From Lysobacter sp. yr284 (GTDB taxonomy: Bacteria > Pseudomonadota > Gammaproteobacteria > Xanthomonadales > Xanthomonadaceae), in assembly GCF_900107375.1 (NCBI RefSeq), contig NZ_FNPT01000001.1, forward strand, positions 868,001 through 932,000: DNA of 64,000 bases, in the 5' to 3' direction. This document shows positions 11,939-20,198 of the stretch, piece by piece (positions within the stretch are counted from its first letter, which is position 1; each line of letters opens with the position of its first letter). The notes beneath the pieces were generated by a model. That model searched no databases, was not told the origin of the DNA, and saw nothing but the letters and a program-made list of their open reading frames with translations. The position numbers were made by a program, and so were the translations under genes.

Positions 11939-12675
11939 GCCAGGCCCCGACCGCACCGCGCCAGCGCGCGCCTGCCCGCCGACGCGGGCCGATCGTCGCC
12001 GGCGCGCTGCTGATCGTGCTCGCCGCGACTGCCTTCGCATTGCCGTATGCGCTGTACTGGCACGCGCTGAAGCACTTGAGCGAGCCTGCGCCGCAAGCGC
12101 AACAGCGCTATCCCGACGCGCTGCGGCAGTTGTACTGGACCTTGCACGGCGGCCACGGCCCGATCCGGGTGCGGCGCCTGAGTCCGCCCGGCTTCGCCCG
12201 CGAGTTGCTGACCGATCCCGGCGACGGACGCGCGGCGAGCGTACCGGCCGACCAGCGGCTGCTGTACCGCGTCGCTTACCTCCAGCGCACCCGGCTGCCG
12301 TCGCGCACGGGCACGCTGCAACGCCACCTGGCCCAGGCCGCGCTGGCGATCCGCCTGAGCCGCGAATACGACGGCGCAGGCCTGATCGACTACGCGCTGG
12401 AGCAAGACCGTTTCGCCGACGGCGGCCCCGCCGGCATCGACGCCGCCGCGCGCCGTTACTTCGACCGGCCGGCGCAGTCGCTGTCCGCGCATGAACAAGT
12501 CGCGCTGCTGATGCTGGCGCAGGCGCCTTCGTATTTCGATCCGGGCTGCCATCGCGAACGTTTCGCCCGGCGTTATGCGTGGGCGCTCGAAAAAACCGGC
12601 GTGGCGTCGACGCAAACGATACCGGCGCGGATGCGCACGGGGATTTGTGCCCGCGGCGGCGGCGACCCGGGCTGA
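11935..12675 (+). CDS. Membrane protein with degenerate GT51-like domain (copy 2)
   Basis: A 246-aa paralogue of the preceding gene, overlapping its stop by 4 nt, so translationally coupled. Basic N-terminus, one membrane segment (about 19-41), then a periplasmic domain. Residues about 125-220 track the GT51 fold well: TGTLQRHLAQAALAIRLSRE matches the region before KxEIL, GPAGIDAAARRYFDRPAQSL matches G..Gi.aAA..YFgk....L, and QVALLMLAQAPSYFDP matches the aAlLAgl.qaPs.ydP block. The upstream catalytic EDxxF motif is missing. Role unknown; possibly a scaffold or regulator of cell-wall synthesis. Not present in the typical accA-tilS neighbourhood. Confidence 0.72.
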   Translation: MSQAPTAPRQRAPARRRGPIVAGALLIVLAATAFALPYALYWHALKHLSEPAPQAQQRYPDALRQLYWTLHGGHGPIRVRRLSPPGFARELLTDPGDGRAASVPADQRLLYRVAYLQRTRLPSRTGTLQRHLAQAALAIRLSREYDGAGLIDYALEQDRFADGGPAGIDAAARRYFDRPAQSLSAHEQVALLMLAQAPSYFDPGCHRERFARRYAWALEKTGVASTQTIPARMRTGICARGGGDPG

Positions 12676-12730
12676 GCGAAACGCATCGGACCCGAAGGCG
12701 CAACTTCAGAGCCGCGCCATCGCTTCGCTT

Positions 12731-12755
12731 GTGGGAGGGCCTTCAGGCCCGACGC
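12731..12755 (+). repeat. Type-B REP element
   Basis: GTGGGAGGGCCTTCAGGCCC followed by GACGC, between the convergent GT51-like gene and the flavin oxidoreductase. A weak opposite-orientation remnant (GCATCGGACCCGAAGG) precedes it near 12685. Confidence 0.8.
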
Positions 12756-12777
12756 GGTCCGCCCAGCCCGCGGCGAT

Positions 12778-13845
12778 TCACGCCCAGGCGCGCTGATACT
12801 GCTCCGGCACATGCGCCGCCGCGCCCAACTCGCGCGCCGCGCGATGCGGGAAATACGGATCGCGCAGCAACTCGCGCGCCAACAGCACCACGTCGGCCTC
12901 GCCCTGGGCGACGATGCTCTCGGCCTGCGCCGCACGCGTGATCAGGCCGACCGCGCCGGTGGCGATGCCGGCTTCGCGGCGGATGCGCGCGGAGAACGGC
13001 ACCTGGTAGCCCGGCTCGTCGCCGGGAATGCGCGCATCGGGAAGCAGGCCGCCGCTGGACACGTCGATCAGGTCGACGCCCAGGTCCTTGACCATGCGCG
13101 CCAGCTCCACGCTCTGCTCGATGTCCCAGCCGCCCTCGGCCCAGTCGGTGGCGGAGATGCGCAGCCACAGCGGCAAGCGCTCCGGCCACACCTCGCGCAC
13201 CGCCGCCAGCACTTCGCGCAGCAAGCGGGTGCGGTTGTCGAAACTGCCGCCGTAGCGGTCCTGGCGCCGGTTCGACAGCGGCGACAGGAACTGGTGCAGC
13301 AGGTAGCCGTGCGCGGCGTGGATCTCGACCAACTGGAAGCACGCATCCAGCGCGCGTTGCGCGGCCGCGGCGAAGTCGTCGACCACGGTGCGGATCTCGA
13401 TCGGCTGCAGTTCGCGCGGTTGCGTCGCGCCTTCGCGGAACGGCAGCGGCGAGGCCGCCACCGGCGTCCAGCCGCCGTCCTGCGGCGCCACCGGCCGCCC
13501 GCCGAGCCATGGCGCCTCGACGCTGGCCTTGCGTCCCGCATGCGCCAGTTGCACGCCCACCGCCGCCTCGCGCGAACGCAGGAAGCAGGAGATGCGATGC
13601 CAGGCCTCGGCTTGCGAGGCGTTCCACAGGCCGGTGTCGGCGGCGGAAATGCGGCCTTCCGGCGACACCGCGCAGGCCTCGGTCAACACCAGTCCGGCGC
13701 CGCCGACCGCGCGGCTGCCGAGGTGGACCATATGCCAGTTGTTGGGCAGGCCGTCGCTGGCCGAGTACTGGCACATCGGCGAAACCGCCAGCCGGTTGCG
13801 CAGGGTCAGCGAGCGTTGCGACAGCGGAGCGAAAAGCCGGGACAC
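12778..13845 (-). CDS. NADH:flavin oxidoreductase, YqjM-type old yellow enzyme
   Basis: An FMN-dependent ene-reductase of 355 aa that reduces activated C=C bonds with NAD(P)H; physiological substrate unknown, often linked to electrophile detoxification. The bacterial YqjM-like subclass is indicated by SPMCQYSASDG, with C25 equivalent to the redox-tuning Cys26 of YqjM, plus HLGSRAVGGAGLV, QLAHAGRKAS, EIHAAHGYLLHQFLSPLSN and RYGGSFDNRTR. The start is GTG at 13845 (VSRLFAPLS); the frame is open further up to 13944, but that part has no family similarity. Divergent from tilS, with 105 nt between. Confidence 0.92.
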   Translation of the reverse strand: MSRLFAPLSQRSLTLRNRLAVSPMCQYSASDGLPNNWHMVHLGSRAVGGAGLVLTEACAVSPEGRISAADTGLWNASQAEAWHRISCFLRSREAAVGVQLAHAGRKASVEAPWLGGRPVAPQDGGWTPVAASPLPFREGATQPRELQPIEIRTVVDDFAAAAQRALDACFQLVEIHAAHGYLLHQFLSPLSNRRQDRYGGSFDNRTRLLREVLAAVREVWPERLPLWLRISATDWAEGGWDIEQSVELARMVKDLGVDLIDVSSGGLLPDARIPGDEPGYQVPFSARIRREAGIATGAVGLITRAAQAESIVAQGEADVVLLARELLRDPYFPHRAARELGAAAHVPEQYQRAWA

Positions 13846-13950
13846 GACGGGACTCTCATCAGGGGAACGCGAATCAAGGTATAGGCGCCCCGGCGCCGGG
13901 GCAGCACCACGCATGGGTTGCTGCGTCCCGCGGCGTGGCACCATGCGCGC

Positions 13951-15252
13951 ATGTCCTGCTCAGGCGCCGATGCGCTTCCCGCCGCCCTCGCCGCCCTGCC
14001 CGCCGCGCCGGTGTGCGTGGGCTACAGCGGCGGCCTGGATTCGAGCGCGCTGCTGCATGCGCTGGCGGCCTCGCCGCTGGCGCGCGCGCGCGGCCTGCGC
14101 GCCTGGCACGTGCACCACGGGCTGCATCCGCAGGCCGACGGCTGGGCCGCGCATTGCGCCGAAGTCTGCGCCGGCTACGGCCTGGAACTGACCGTTTCGC
14201 GGGTATCGGTTGCGCGCGACAGCGGCGACGGCCCCGAGGCCGCGGCGCGCGCCGCGCGCCATGCCGCGTTCGCCGCCGGCCTGGGCGAAGGCGAGGCGCT
14301 GGCGCTGGCGCACCACCGCGACGACCAGGCCGAGACCGTGCTGCTGCGCCTGCTGCGCGGCTCCGGCCCGGACGGCCTGGCGGCGATGCGCGAATGGCGC
14401 GAGTGCGGCCGCGGGCGCCTGTGGCGGCCGCTGCTGGCGCTGCCGCGCGCGGCGCTGGAGGCCTACGCGCAGCGCCACGGCCTGCGCTGGATCGACGACC
14501 CCAGCAACGCCGAGGACCGCTACGACCGCAACTTCCTGCGCCAACGCGTGCTGCCGCTGCTGCGCGAACGCTGGCCGCAGGCGCCGGCGGCGCTGGCGCA
14601 ATCGGCGCGCCTGCAGGACGACGCCGCCGGCCTGCTCGAACAGGGCGACGCGCTGGCCCTGGCCCAGGCGCGCAGCCTCGACCCGCACGCGCTCTCGCGC
14701 AGCGCCCTGCGCGCGCTGGCGCCGGCGCGGCGCGCGCGCGTGCTGCGGCGCTGGATCGCCGCGCTGGCGCTGCCGCCGCTGCCGGCGCAGGGCGTGGCCC
14801 GGATCGAAACCGAGCTGCTGTACGCGCGCGCCGACGCCGACGCCGAATTCGCCTGGAACGGCGCCCGCGTGCGCGCCTGGCGCGACCTGCTGCACGCGGC
14901 GCCGCAACGCCCGCCGCTGCCGCCGGACTGGCGCGCCGACTGGGACGGCGCCGCGCCGCTGGCGCTGCCGGGCGGCGGTCGCTGGCGCCTGCACGGAACC
15001 GACCGCTTCGACGCCGCCCTGCGCGCGCACCCGCGCAGCGGCGGCGAACGCATCGCCCTGCCCGGCCGCGCTCATCGCCACAGCCTCAAACATGCGCTGC
15101 AAGCGCTCGGCGTACCGCCGTGGGAACGCGAACGCCTGCCGCTGCTGAGCGCGGCCGACGGCGAACTGCTGGCCGCGGGCGACCTGTTGTACTCCGCACG
15201 CCTGCAGGCTTGGCTGCGCGAACGCGCGGCGCGGCTGGAGTGGGAACCGTAG
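13951..15252 (+). CDS. tilS: tRNA(Ile)-lysidine synthase TilS
   Basis: Modifies C34 of the minor CAU-anticodon tRNA-Ile to lysidine using ATP and Lys, allowing AUA decoding. The N-type PP-loop SGGLDS (residues 26-31) is intact; WHVHHGLHPQADGW, ALAHHRDDQAETVLLRLLRGSG and RNFLRQRVLPLL are family blocks. C-terminal TilS domain follows (GERIALPGRAHRHSLKHALQALGVPPWERERLPLL, by pattern). 433 aa from ATG 13951; an in-frame start at 13918 is upstream but adds non-conserved residues. In related genomes it often follows accA; here it is separated by three other genes. Confidence 0.95.
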   Translation: MSCSGADALPAALAALPAAPVCVGYSGGLDSSALLHALAASPLARARGLRAWHVHHGLHPQADGWAAHCAEVCAGYGLELTVSRVSVARDSGDGPEAAARAARHAAFAAGLGEGEALALAHHRDDQAETVLLRLLRGSGPDGLAAMREWRECGRGRLWRPLLALPRAALEAYAQRHGLRWIDDPSNAEDRYDRNFLRQRVLPLLRERWPQAPAALAQSARLQDDAAGLLEQGDALALAQARSLDPHALSRSALRALAPARRARVLRRWIAALALPPLPAQGVARIETELLYARADADAEFAWNGARVRAWRDLLHAAPQRPPLPPDWRADWDGAAPLALPGGGRWRLHGTDRFDAALRAHPRSGGERIALPGRAHRHSLKHALQALGVPPWERERLPLLSAADGELLAAGDLLYSARLQAWLRERAARLEWEP

Positions 15253-15269
15253 CCGTCGCCGCAGCGGCC

Positions 15270-15743
15270 GATTCGCAGTCGCGGCTCGCGCTGCTCCTAC
15301 AAGGCCAGCCCGAAGCTTCGCGACCTCCCTGTAGGAGCGGCGCAAGCCGCGACCGCGCCACCGCAACGCCCGGCGAAACCCTCCAGCACGACGCCATCGG
15401 CAAGCCGAAACCGCCGCAGCAACTGCCGATTCGCAGTCGCGGCTCGCGCCGCTCCTACAAGGCCAGCCCGAAGCTTCGCGACCTCCCTGTAGGAGCGGCG
15501 CAAGCCGCGACCGCGCCACCGCAACGCCCGGCGAGCCCCTCCAGTACGACGCCATCGCCAAGCCGAAACCGCCGCAGCAACTGCCGATTCGCAGTCGCGG
15601 CTCGCGCCGCCCCTACAAGGCCAGCCCGAAGCCCTGCGACCTCCCTGTAGGAGCGGCGCAAGCCGCGACCGCGCCACCGCAACGCCCGGCGAAACCCGCC
15701 TATGCGACGTCATCGCCAAGCCGAAACCGCCGCAGCGGCCACC
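15270..15743. repeat. Three tandem 158-bp repeats, each with an inverted pair of type-A REPs
   Basis: GATTCGCAGTCGCGGCTCGC recurs at 15270, 15428 and 15586, and a decayed fourth start (GATTCGCGCCCG) at 15744, an exact period of 158 nt each time. Each unit has an inverted REP (GTCGCGGCTCGCGCCGCTCC + TAC), about 27 nt of spacer, then a forward REP (TGTAGGAGCGGCGCAAGCCG + CGACC), then a unique tail (CCACCGCAACGCCCGGCGA...). Copies differ at only a few bases. It fills most of the 635-nt gap between tilS and xseB. Confidence 0.93.
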
Positions 15744-15887
15744 GATTCGCGCCCGCACCTCGCACCGTTCCCGCAAAGCCACCGCGCAACCGCGCGGCCC
15801 CCGCCACAACGCGCCTGCGACCTGCCGCCGCAGCCTCTTCACCCCGCGCGCATTGACCCCGTCCGCCCCCCGGCTCACACTTTCCCC

Positions 15888-16163
15888 ATGCCCCGCAAAA
15901 CCACTATCGAAGCCTCGCCGGTCGCCGATTTCGAGCAGTCGCTGGATGCGCTCGAGCAACTGGTCGAGAAGATGGAACACGGCGAGATGAGCCTGGAAGA
16001 GTCGCTGGCCGCCTACGAGCGCGGCGTCGGCCTGTACCGCCGCTGCCAGAGCGCGCTGGAGCAGGCCGAGCTGCGCGTGCGCCTGCTGACCGATCCGCAG
16101 GAGCCGGCCAGCGCCGAGCCGTTCGGCAACGCCGGCCCGCCGGGCAGCGATGTCGATGCCTGA
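15888..16163 (+). CDS. xseB: Exodeoxyribonuclease VII small subunit
   Basis: XseB is the small, multi-copy helical subunit of exonuclease VII, which degrades single-stranded DNA from both ends. The 91-aa product has the full family signature: [40 protein letters not shown] and [12 protein letters not shown]. The C-terminal tail (Glu/Pro/Gly) is variable. The start at 15888 gives [17 protein letters not shown], typical in length. It overlaps the next gene by 14 nt, so xseB-ispA is a tight pair, as in E. coli. Confidence 0.95.
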   Translation: MPRKTTIEASPVADFEQSLDALEQLVEKMEHGEMSLEESLAAYERGVGLYRRCQSALEQAELRVRLLTDPQEPASAEPFGNAGPPGSDVDA

Positions 16164-17097
16164 GCCGCGCGCCGCCGGGTCCGCGCCCGGCGCGGACGCC
16201 GCGACCGATCCGCGCGCGCTCGATGCCGTCCTCGGCCGCTGGCGCGAACGCGCCGACGCCGCGCTGGCGCGGGTCCTGCCCGACAGCGAGGCCGAGCCGC
16301 GCCGCCTGCACCAGGCCATGCGCCACGCCGTGCTGCTCGGCGGCAAGCGCATGCGGCCGCTGCTGGTCTACGCCAGCGGCGCCTTGTTCGAAGTCGCGCC
16401 GATCGCGCTCGACGCGCCGGCCGCCGCGGTCGAGCTGATCCACGCCTATTCGCTGGTCCACGACGACCTGCCGGCGATGGACGACGACGCCCTGCGCCGC
16501 GGCCAGCCGACCGTGCACGTGGCCTTCGACGAAGCCACCGCGATCCTCGCCGGCGACGCGCTGCAATCGCTGGCCTTCGCCACCCTCGCCGACACCGACG
16601 TCGCCGACGCGATCCGCGTCGACCTGCTGCGCAGCCTGGCCCAGGCCGCGGGCGTGGCCGGCATGTGCGGCGGCCAGGCGCTGGACATCGACGCCACCGG
16701 CGCCGGCGTGCAGCTGTCCCTGGACGCGCTGGAACGCCTGCATTCGCTCAAGACCGGCGCGCTGATCCGCGCCAGCGTGCGCATGGGCGCGCTGTGCGGC
16801 GGCGCCGACGCCGCCGCGCTGGCGGCCCTGGACCGCTACGCGCACGCGCTCGGCCTGGCCTTCCAGGTGCGCGACGACATCCTCGACATCGAAGGCGACA
16901 GCCAGACCCTGGGCAAGACCGCCGGCAAGGACCTGGCCCAGGACAAGTCGACCTTCCCCGCGCTGATCGGCCTGGACGCCTCGCGCGCGCGCCTGGACGA
17001 ACTGGCCGCGTCGATGCGCGAAGCGCTGGAGCCGTTCGGCCCGCGCGCGGCCGCGCTGCACGCACTCGGGCGGCTGGCGATCGAACGCGATCGCTGA
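16150..17097 (+). CDS. ispA: (2E,6E)-farnesyl diphosphate synthase
   Basis: Prenyl transferase that condenses DMAPP/GPP with IPP to give FPP for quinones and undecaprenyl phosphate. The first Asp-rich motif DDLPAMDDD starts at residue 105 with the SLVHDDLP lead, and the second, DDILDIEGD, starts at about 242; [14 protein letters not shown] is the conserved IPP-binding block. At 315 aa it is slightly longer than E. coli IspA because of an Ala/Pro-rich N-terminus of about 20 aa. ATG 16150 lies inside xseB; a later ATG at 16156 (MPEPRAAG) is also possible. dxs, often the next gene, is not here. Confidence 0.96.
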   Translation: MSMPEPRAAGSAPGADAATDPRALDAVLGRWRERADAALARVLPDSEAEPRRLHQAMRHAVLLGGKRMRPLLVYASGALFEVAPIALDAPAAAVELIHAYSLVHDDLPAMDDDALRRGQPTVHVAFDEATAILAGDALQSLAFATLADTDVADAIRVDLLRSLAQAAGVAGMCGGQALDIDATGAGVQLSLDALERLHSLKTGALIRASVRMGALCGGADAAALAALDRYAHALGLAFQVRDDILDIEGDSQTLGKTAGKDLAQDKSTFPALIGLDASRARLDELAASMREALEPFGPRAAALHALGRLAIERDR

Positions 17098-17127
17098 CGC
17101 GCGCGGCGGCGCAGCGACGACCACATC

Positions 17128-17149
17128 GGCGGGCTTCGGCCCGCCTTTT
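17128..17149 (+). terminator. Rho-independent terminator after ispA
   Basis: GGCGGGC (17128-17134), loop TTCG, GCCCGCC (17139-17145), then TTTT. About 30 nt after the ispA stop. Confidence 0.85.
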
Positions 17150-17375
17150 CGTTTCGGCGCCCGCGCCGGCGCGGCGGCGATGGCCCGGACCGCCTCGCGC
17201 CCCTTTCGTCCTTCGTCGACCGCAGCCCAGTTGTCAGGCTTCGACGCCAGCGCCTACGCTGCGGTCGAAGCGGCAACGGCTAGCGACCGACGCCGCCTGG
17301 AACGCCATCGCCCAGGCGATGGCTTCGGCCGTCGCTCGCGAGCGCCGCGGCCCATCAAGGAGGATGCACCGCCCC

Positions 17376-19514
17376 ATGAAGCGCCTACTTCCGTTCGCCG
17401 TCGCGCTGTGGCTCGGCGCCGCGCTTTTCCCGGCCCAAGCGGCGCCGCCGAGCCAAGACGACCTGCGCGCCAATCCCGACGCGCTGCCGATGCAATCGGT
17501 ATGGCAGCTGCGGCCGGTGGATCCGCAGGCGCCGCCGTGGCAGGACGTGTTCGCCTTCAGCCTGGGCATGGCGCCCGAGCAGATGGCGCGGTCGCGCTGG
17601 TTGGGCCTGAATACCGGCGCGGACAGCGAGCGTTCGCCGGCGCTGTTCGACGCGCTGGACGGCCGCGCGGTGTTCCTCTCGCCCGCGGCCCGCGGCTTCT
17701 GCGACGGCCGCTGGCGGGTCGTGCGGCTGGAGCGGATCGACCTCGACGATTCGCTGCAGCCTTCGCTCAAGCTGTGGTTGGTCGAGCGCGCGCCCGATGG
17801 CGCCCAGCGCACCGCGCTCGGCTACGGACGCGTCGACGAACAGGGCCGATGGACCGTGCCGCCCAAGACCTGCGCCGGCGAAGACAGCGCCCTCGCCGCA
17901 TCGTCCGCGGCCCTGCCCGCGCCGATGCCGGGCGAACCCGCGCCGCCCGCATCCGGCCTGCGCGTGGACACGGTGGCCGGACAGCCCGGCTTGCGCGACG
18001 CGCAGGGCCGCTGGCGCAGCCCCGCGCCGTTGCGCGACATCGCCACCGCGCAGTGGCTGCGCAGCCGGCAAGCGCCGGTGGCTGCCAGCGCGACCGCCCT
18101 GGGCCTCATCGACGGCCGCGGGCGCACGGTGATCCCGTTCGTGTTCGAGCAACTGGCCGATGCGGCCACGCCGCGCCGCATCCGCCTGTGCACCGCCGCC
18201 GGCCAGGATCCGCAACTCGATGCCGCCACGCCGCGCGTCTGCGGCTGGCAACGCCTGCGCGGCGGCAAGGCCGCGGCCCTGCGTCCCGTCCAGGACCCGG
18301 GCACCGGCCGATGGGGCTACCAGGACGCCCGCGGGCGTTGGGCGATCGCGCCGCAGTTCCGGCAGGCGCGCGCCTTCCGCCATGGCTATGCGGTGGTCGC
18401 GGGGCCGTATCCGCACGACTGGCGCCCACCCGGCTGGAACGACGAACGCCCGATCGTCCGCAAGATCCAGCGCGTGGGCCGGCACTGGGTCGCCGAAGCG
18501 ATGGTGCGCAACGCCTCCACCGGCGCCGACTGGAGCCTGCGCTACGGGCTGTTGAACGACGCCGGGCAGTGGCTCGCGCCGGTGCCGGACCACGCGCTGC
18601 ACATCGCCGTGCTGTTCCCGCCCGGAGGCCGCAGCGGTTTCTACGCGCAAATGCTGGCCGAGCACCTGCCCCGGCTGTTGGGCCGCGAGGTGCGGGTCGA
18701 CTACATGCCCTCGGCGACCGAGGACGCCTACCGCCAACTGATGACGCAGGGCGGGAACGCCAAGGTCCTGCTGGCCGCGCTGCGGCTGCCGCGTGGCGGC
18801 ATCCAGGGCGTGCACAGCGGGCAGGCGATCGATCGGCTGATGCACGCGCTGCGTCCGGTCACCCTGCTGACCTCCGAGCCGCTGGTGCTGGCCATCGACA
18901 GCGCCAAGGCCGATGCGCTGGGCATCCACGACACCCAAGGCCTGCTCGCCTATGCGCGCGCGCATCCCGGCGCGCTGCGCATCGCCACCGGCGACGACGG
19001 CTGGACCGGGCACCTCGCCTTCGGCCAGTTCCGCGCGCTGAGCGGCGTGGACGTGCAGCGGGTGATCATCGCCGGCATGTATCCGCCCTCGGACATCGTC
19101 ACCCAGGCGCATGCGGCGGAATTGCTGTTCGCCCCGGTGAACGGCGTGGCGGTGGCGGTGCGGCGCGGCCAGTTGCGGGTGATCGGGACCGCCGCCGAGC
19201 CGGCGCATCCGCAGGTCTTCGACGGCGCGAGCTGGCCGACGCTGGCGTCGAGCGCGCCGCTGGCGGACTTCACCGCCTACGACCGCTTCAGCCTGTGGGC
19301 GCCCGCAAATTCGGACGCGGCGTCCGAGCGCAGGCTGCAGCAGGCCGTGGCCCAGGTCCTGGCGCTGCCGTCGGTGCAAAAACAGTTGCAGGACCTGCAA
19401 GTGGTCGCCGGCGGCGGTTCGCCCGACGCCTTGCTGGCGCTGGAACACGAAGAACGCCAGCGCTGGGAACGCGCGATTTCGGTCCCGGCTTCCGAATCGC
19501 CGCCGACGCCATGA
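17376..19514 (+). CDS. Secreted WG-repeat protein fused to a Bug/TctC-type receptor domain
   Basis: A 712-aa exported protein. A Sec signal peptide (MKRLLPFAVALWLGAALFPA, cleavage after AQA near residue 22) is followed by about 220 residues of unknown type, then WG-like repeats: GLIDGRGRTVIPFVFEQLAD (about 243-262) and WGYQDARGRWAIAPQFRQAR (about 310-330). Residues about 408-712 match the Bug (tripartite tricarboxylate receptor) fold: an FPPGGRSGFYAQMLAEHL start, PVTLLTSEPLVLAIDSAKAD, LLAYARAHPGALRIATGDDG, a WPTLAS block, and an E..RW end. No TctA/TctB transporter is nearby. AGGAGG lies 12 nt before ATG 17376. Role unknown; possibly a ligand sensor. Confidence 0.82.
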   Translation: MKRLLPFAVALWLGAALFPAQAAPPSQDDLRANPDALPMQSVWQLRPVDPQAPPWQDVFAFSLGMAPEQMARSRWLGLNTGADSERSPALFDALDGRAVFLSPAARGFCDGRWRVVRLERIDLDDSLQPSLKLWLVERAPDGAQRTALGYGRVDEQGRWTVPPKTCAGEDSALAASSAALPAPMPGEPAPPASGLRVDTVAGQPGLRDAQGRWRSPAPLRDIATAQWLRSRQAPVAASATALGLIDGRGRTVIPFVFEQLADAATPRRIRLCTAAGQDPQLDAATPRVCGWQRLRGGKAAALRPVQDPGTGRWGYQDARGRWAIAPQFRQARAFRHGYAVVAGPYPHDWRPPGWNDERPIVRKIQRVGRHWVAEAMVRNASTGADWSLRYGLLNDAGQWLAPVPDHALHIAVLFPPGGRSGFYAQMLAEHLPRLLGREVRVDYMPSATEDAYRQLMTQGGNAKVLLAALRLPRGGIQGVHSGQAIDRLMHALRPVTLLTSEPLVLAIDSAKADALGIHDTQGLLAYARAHPGALRIATGDDGWTGHLAFGQFRALSGVDVQRVIIAGMYPPSDIVTQAHAAELLFAPVNGVAVAVRRGQLRVIGTAAEPAHPQVFDGASWPTLASSAPLADFTAYDRFSLWAPANSDAASERRLQQAVAQVLALPSVQKQLQDLQVVAGGGSPDALLALEHEERQRWERAISVPASESPPTP

Positions 19515-19535
19515 CCGGCCCGGCGCGGAAACGAA

Positions 19536-19559
19536 AAAGGCGGGCCGAAGCCCGCCTTT
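19536..19559. terminator. Bidirectional terminator between convergent genes
   Basis: AAAGGCGGGC (19536-19545), loop CGAA, GCCCGCCTTT (19550-19559). A-run on one side and T-run on the other suit both the WG-Bug gene (+) and the DUF4870 gene (-). Confidence 0.9.
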
Positions 19560-19589
19560 CGCATTCGTGCGGCGTGCGCCGCGAGCCGC

Positions 19590-19937
19590 TTACTTCACCA
19601 GACGCAGGGTGAAGGGGTAGCGGTAGGCCTCGCCCTTGTTGGCGGCCAGCGCGGCCATGATGGTCAGCACCAGCCAGGCCAGGCCGACGGCGATCATCAC
19701 CAGCACGCCGATCAGCACCAGGGTCAGGATGCCGCCGATGATCATGCCGATGATCACGGTGATGTTGAAGTTCAGCGCTTCCTTGCCCTGGTCGGCGACG
19801 AAGGGCATGGTGTCCTTCTTCATCAGCCACACCACCAGCGGGCCGAGCAGGGTGCCGAAGGGAACGATCAAACCGACCAGCGTGCTCAGATGAGCCAGCA
19901 TGCCCCAAGTCTTTTCGTCCTGACTGATATCGTTCAT
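19590..19937 (-). CDS. DUF4870 domain small membrane protein
   Basis: A 115-aa integral membrane protein. The N-terminus DEKTWGMLAHLSTLVGLIVP, then LLGPLVVWLMKKD, FVADQGKEALNFNITVIIG and the C-terminal GEAYRYPFTLRLVK, are characteristic of DUF4870, a four-helix membrane family of unknown function. ATG 19937 is preceded by AGGGGAAG on the - strand. It ends at a shared terminator with the convergent WG-Bug gene. Family assignment is confident; function is not known. Confidence 0.93.
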   Translation of the reverse strand: MNDISQDEKTWGMLAHLSTLVGLIVPFGTLLGPLVVWLMKKDTMPFVADQGKEALNFNITVIIGMIIGGILTLVLIGVLVMIAVGLAWLVLTIMAALAANKGEAYRYPFTLRLVK

Positions 19938-20198
19938 TACGCTTCCCCTACGTGGTATTGGATGGAGTGGGTGGTCGAAGTTCCCGCGCCGGCGGCCCGG
20001 TTCCCCTGCCCGGCATCATAAACCGCTTTCATCACAGATTAACCACGGCACAGCGCAAGTTTCGCAGGCCGCGGCGCAACGCAATGCGGCGGCGTACGCG
20101 GCCGCCCCGCCCTGCGCGGGCGCCACGGTTTCGGAATCGGAAAAGCGCGCGCGGCGCAGCGCCGGTTCGCGGCCGCTGCCGGCCGCGCCCGGCGCCGC

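Noticed and set aside
15270-15743. CRISPR array
   Set aside because: The 158-bp units are near-identical over their whole length with no unique spacers, and they contain REP palindromes; no cas genes nearby.
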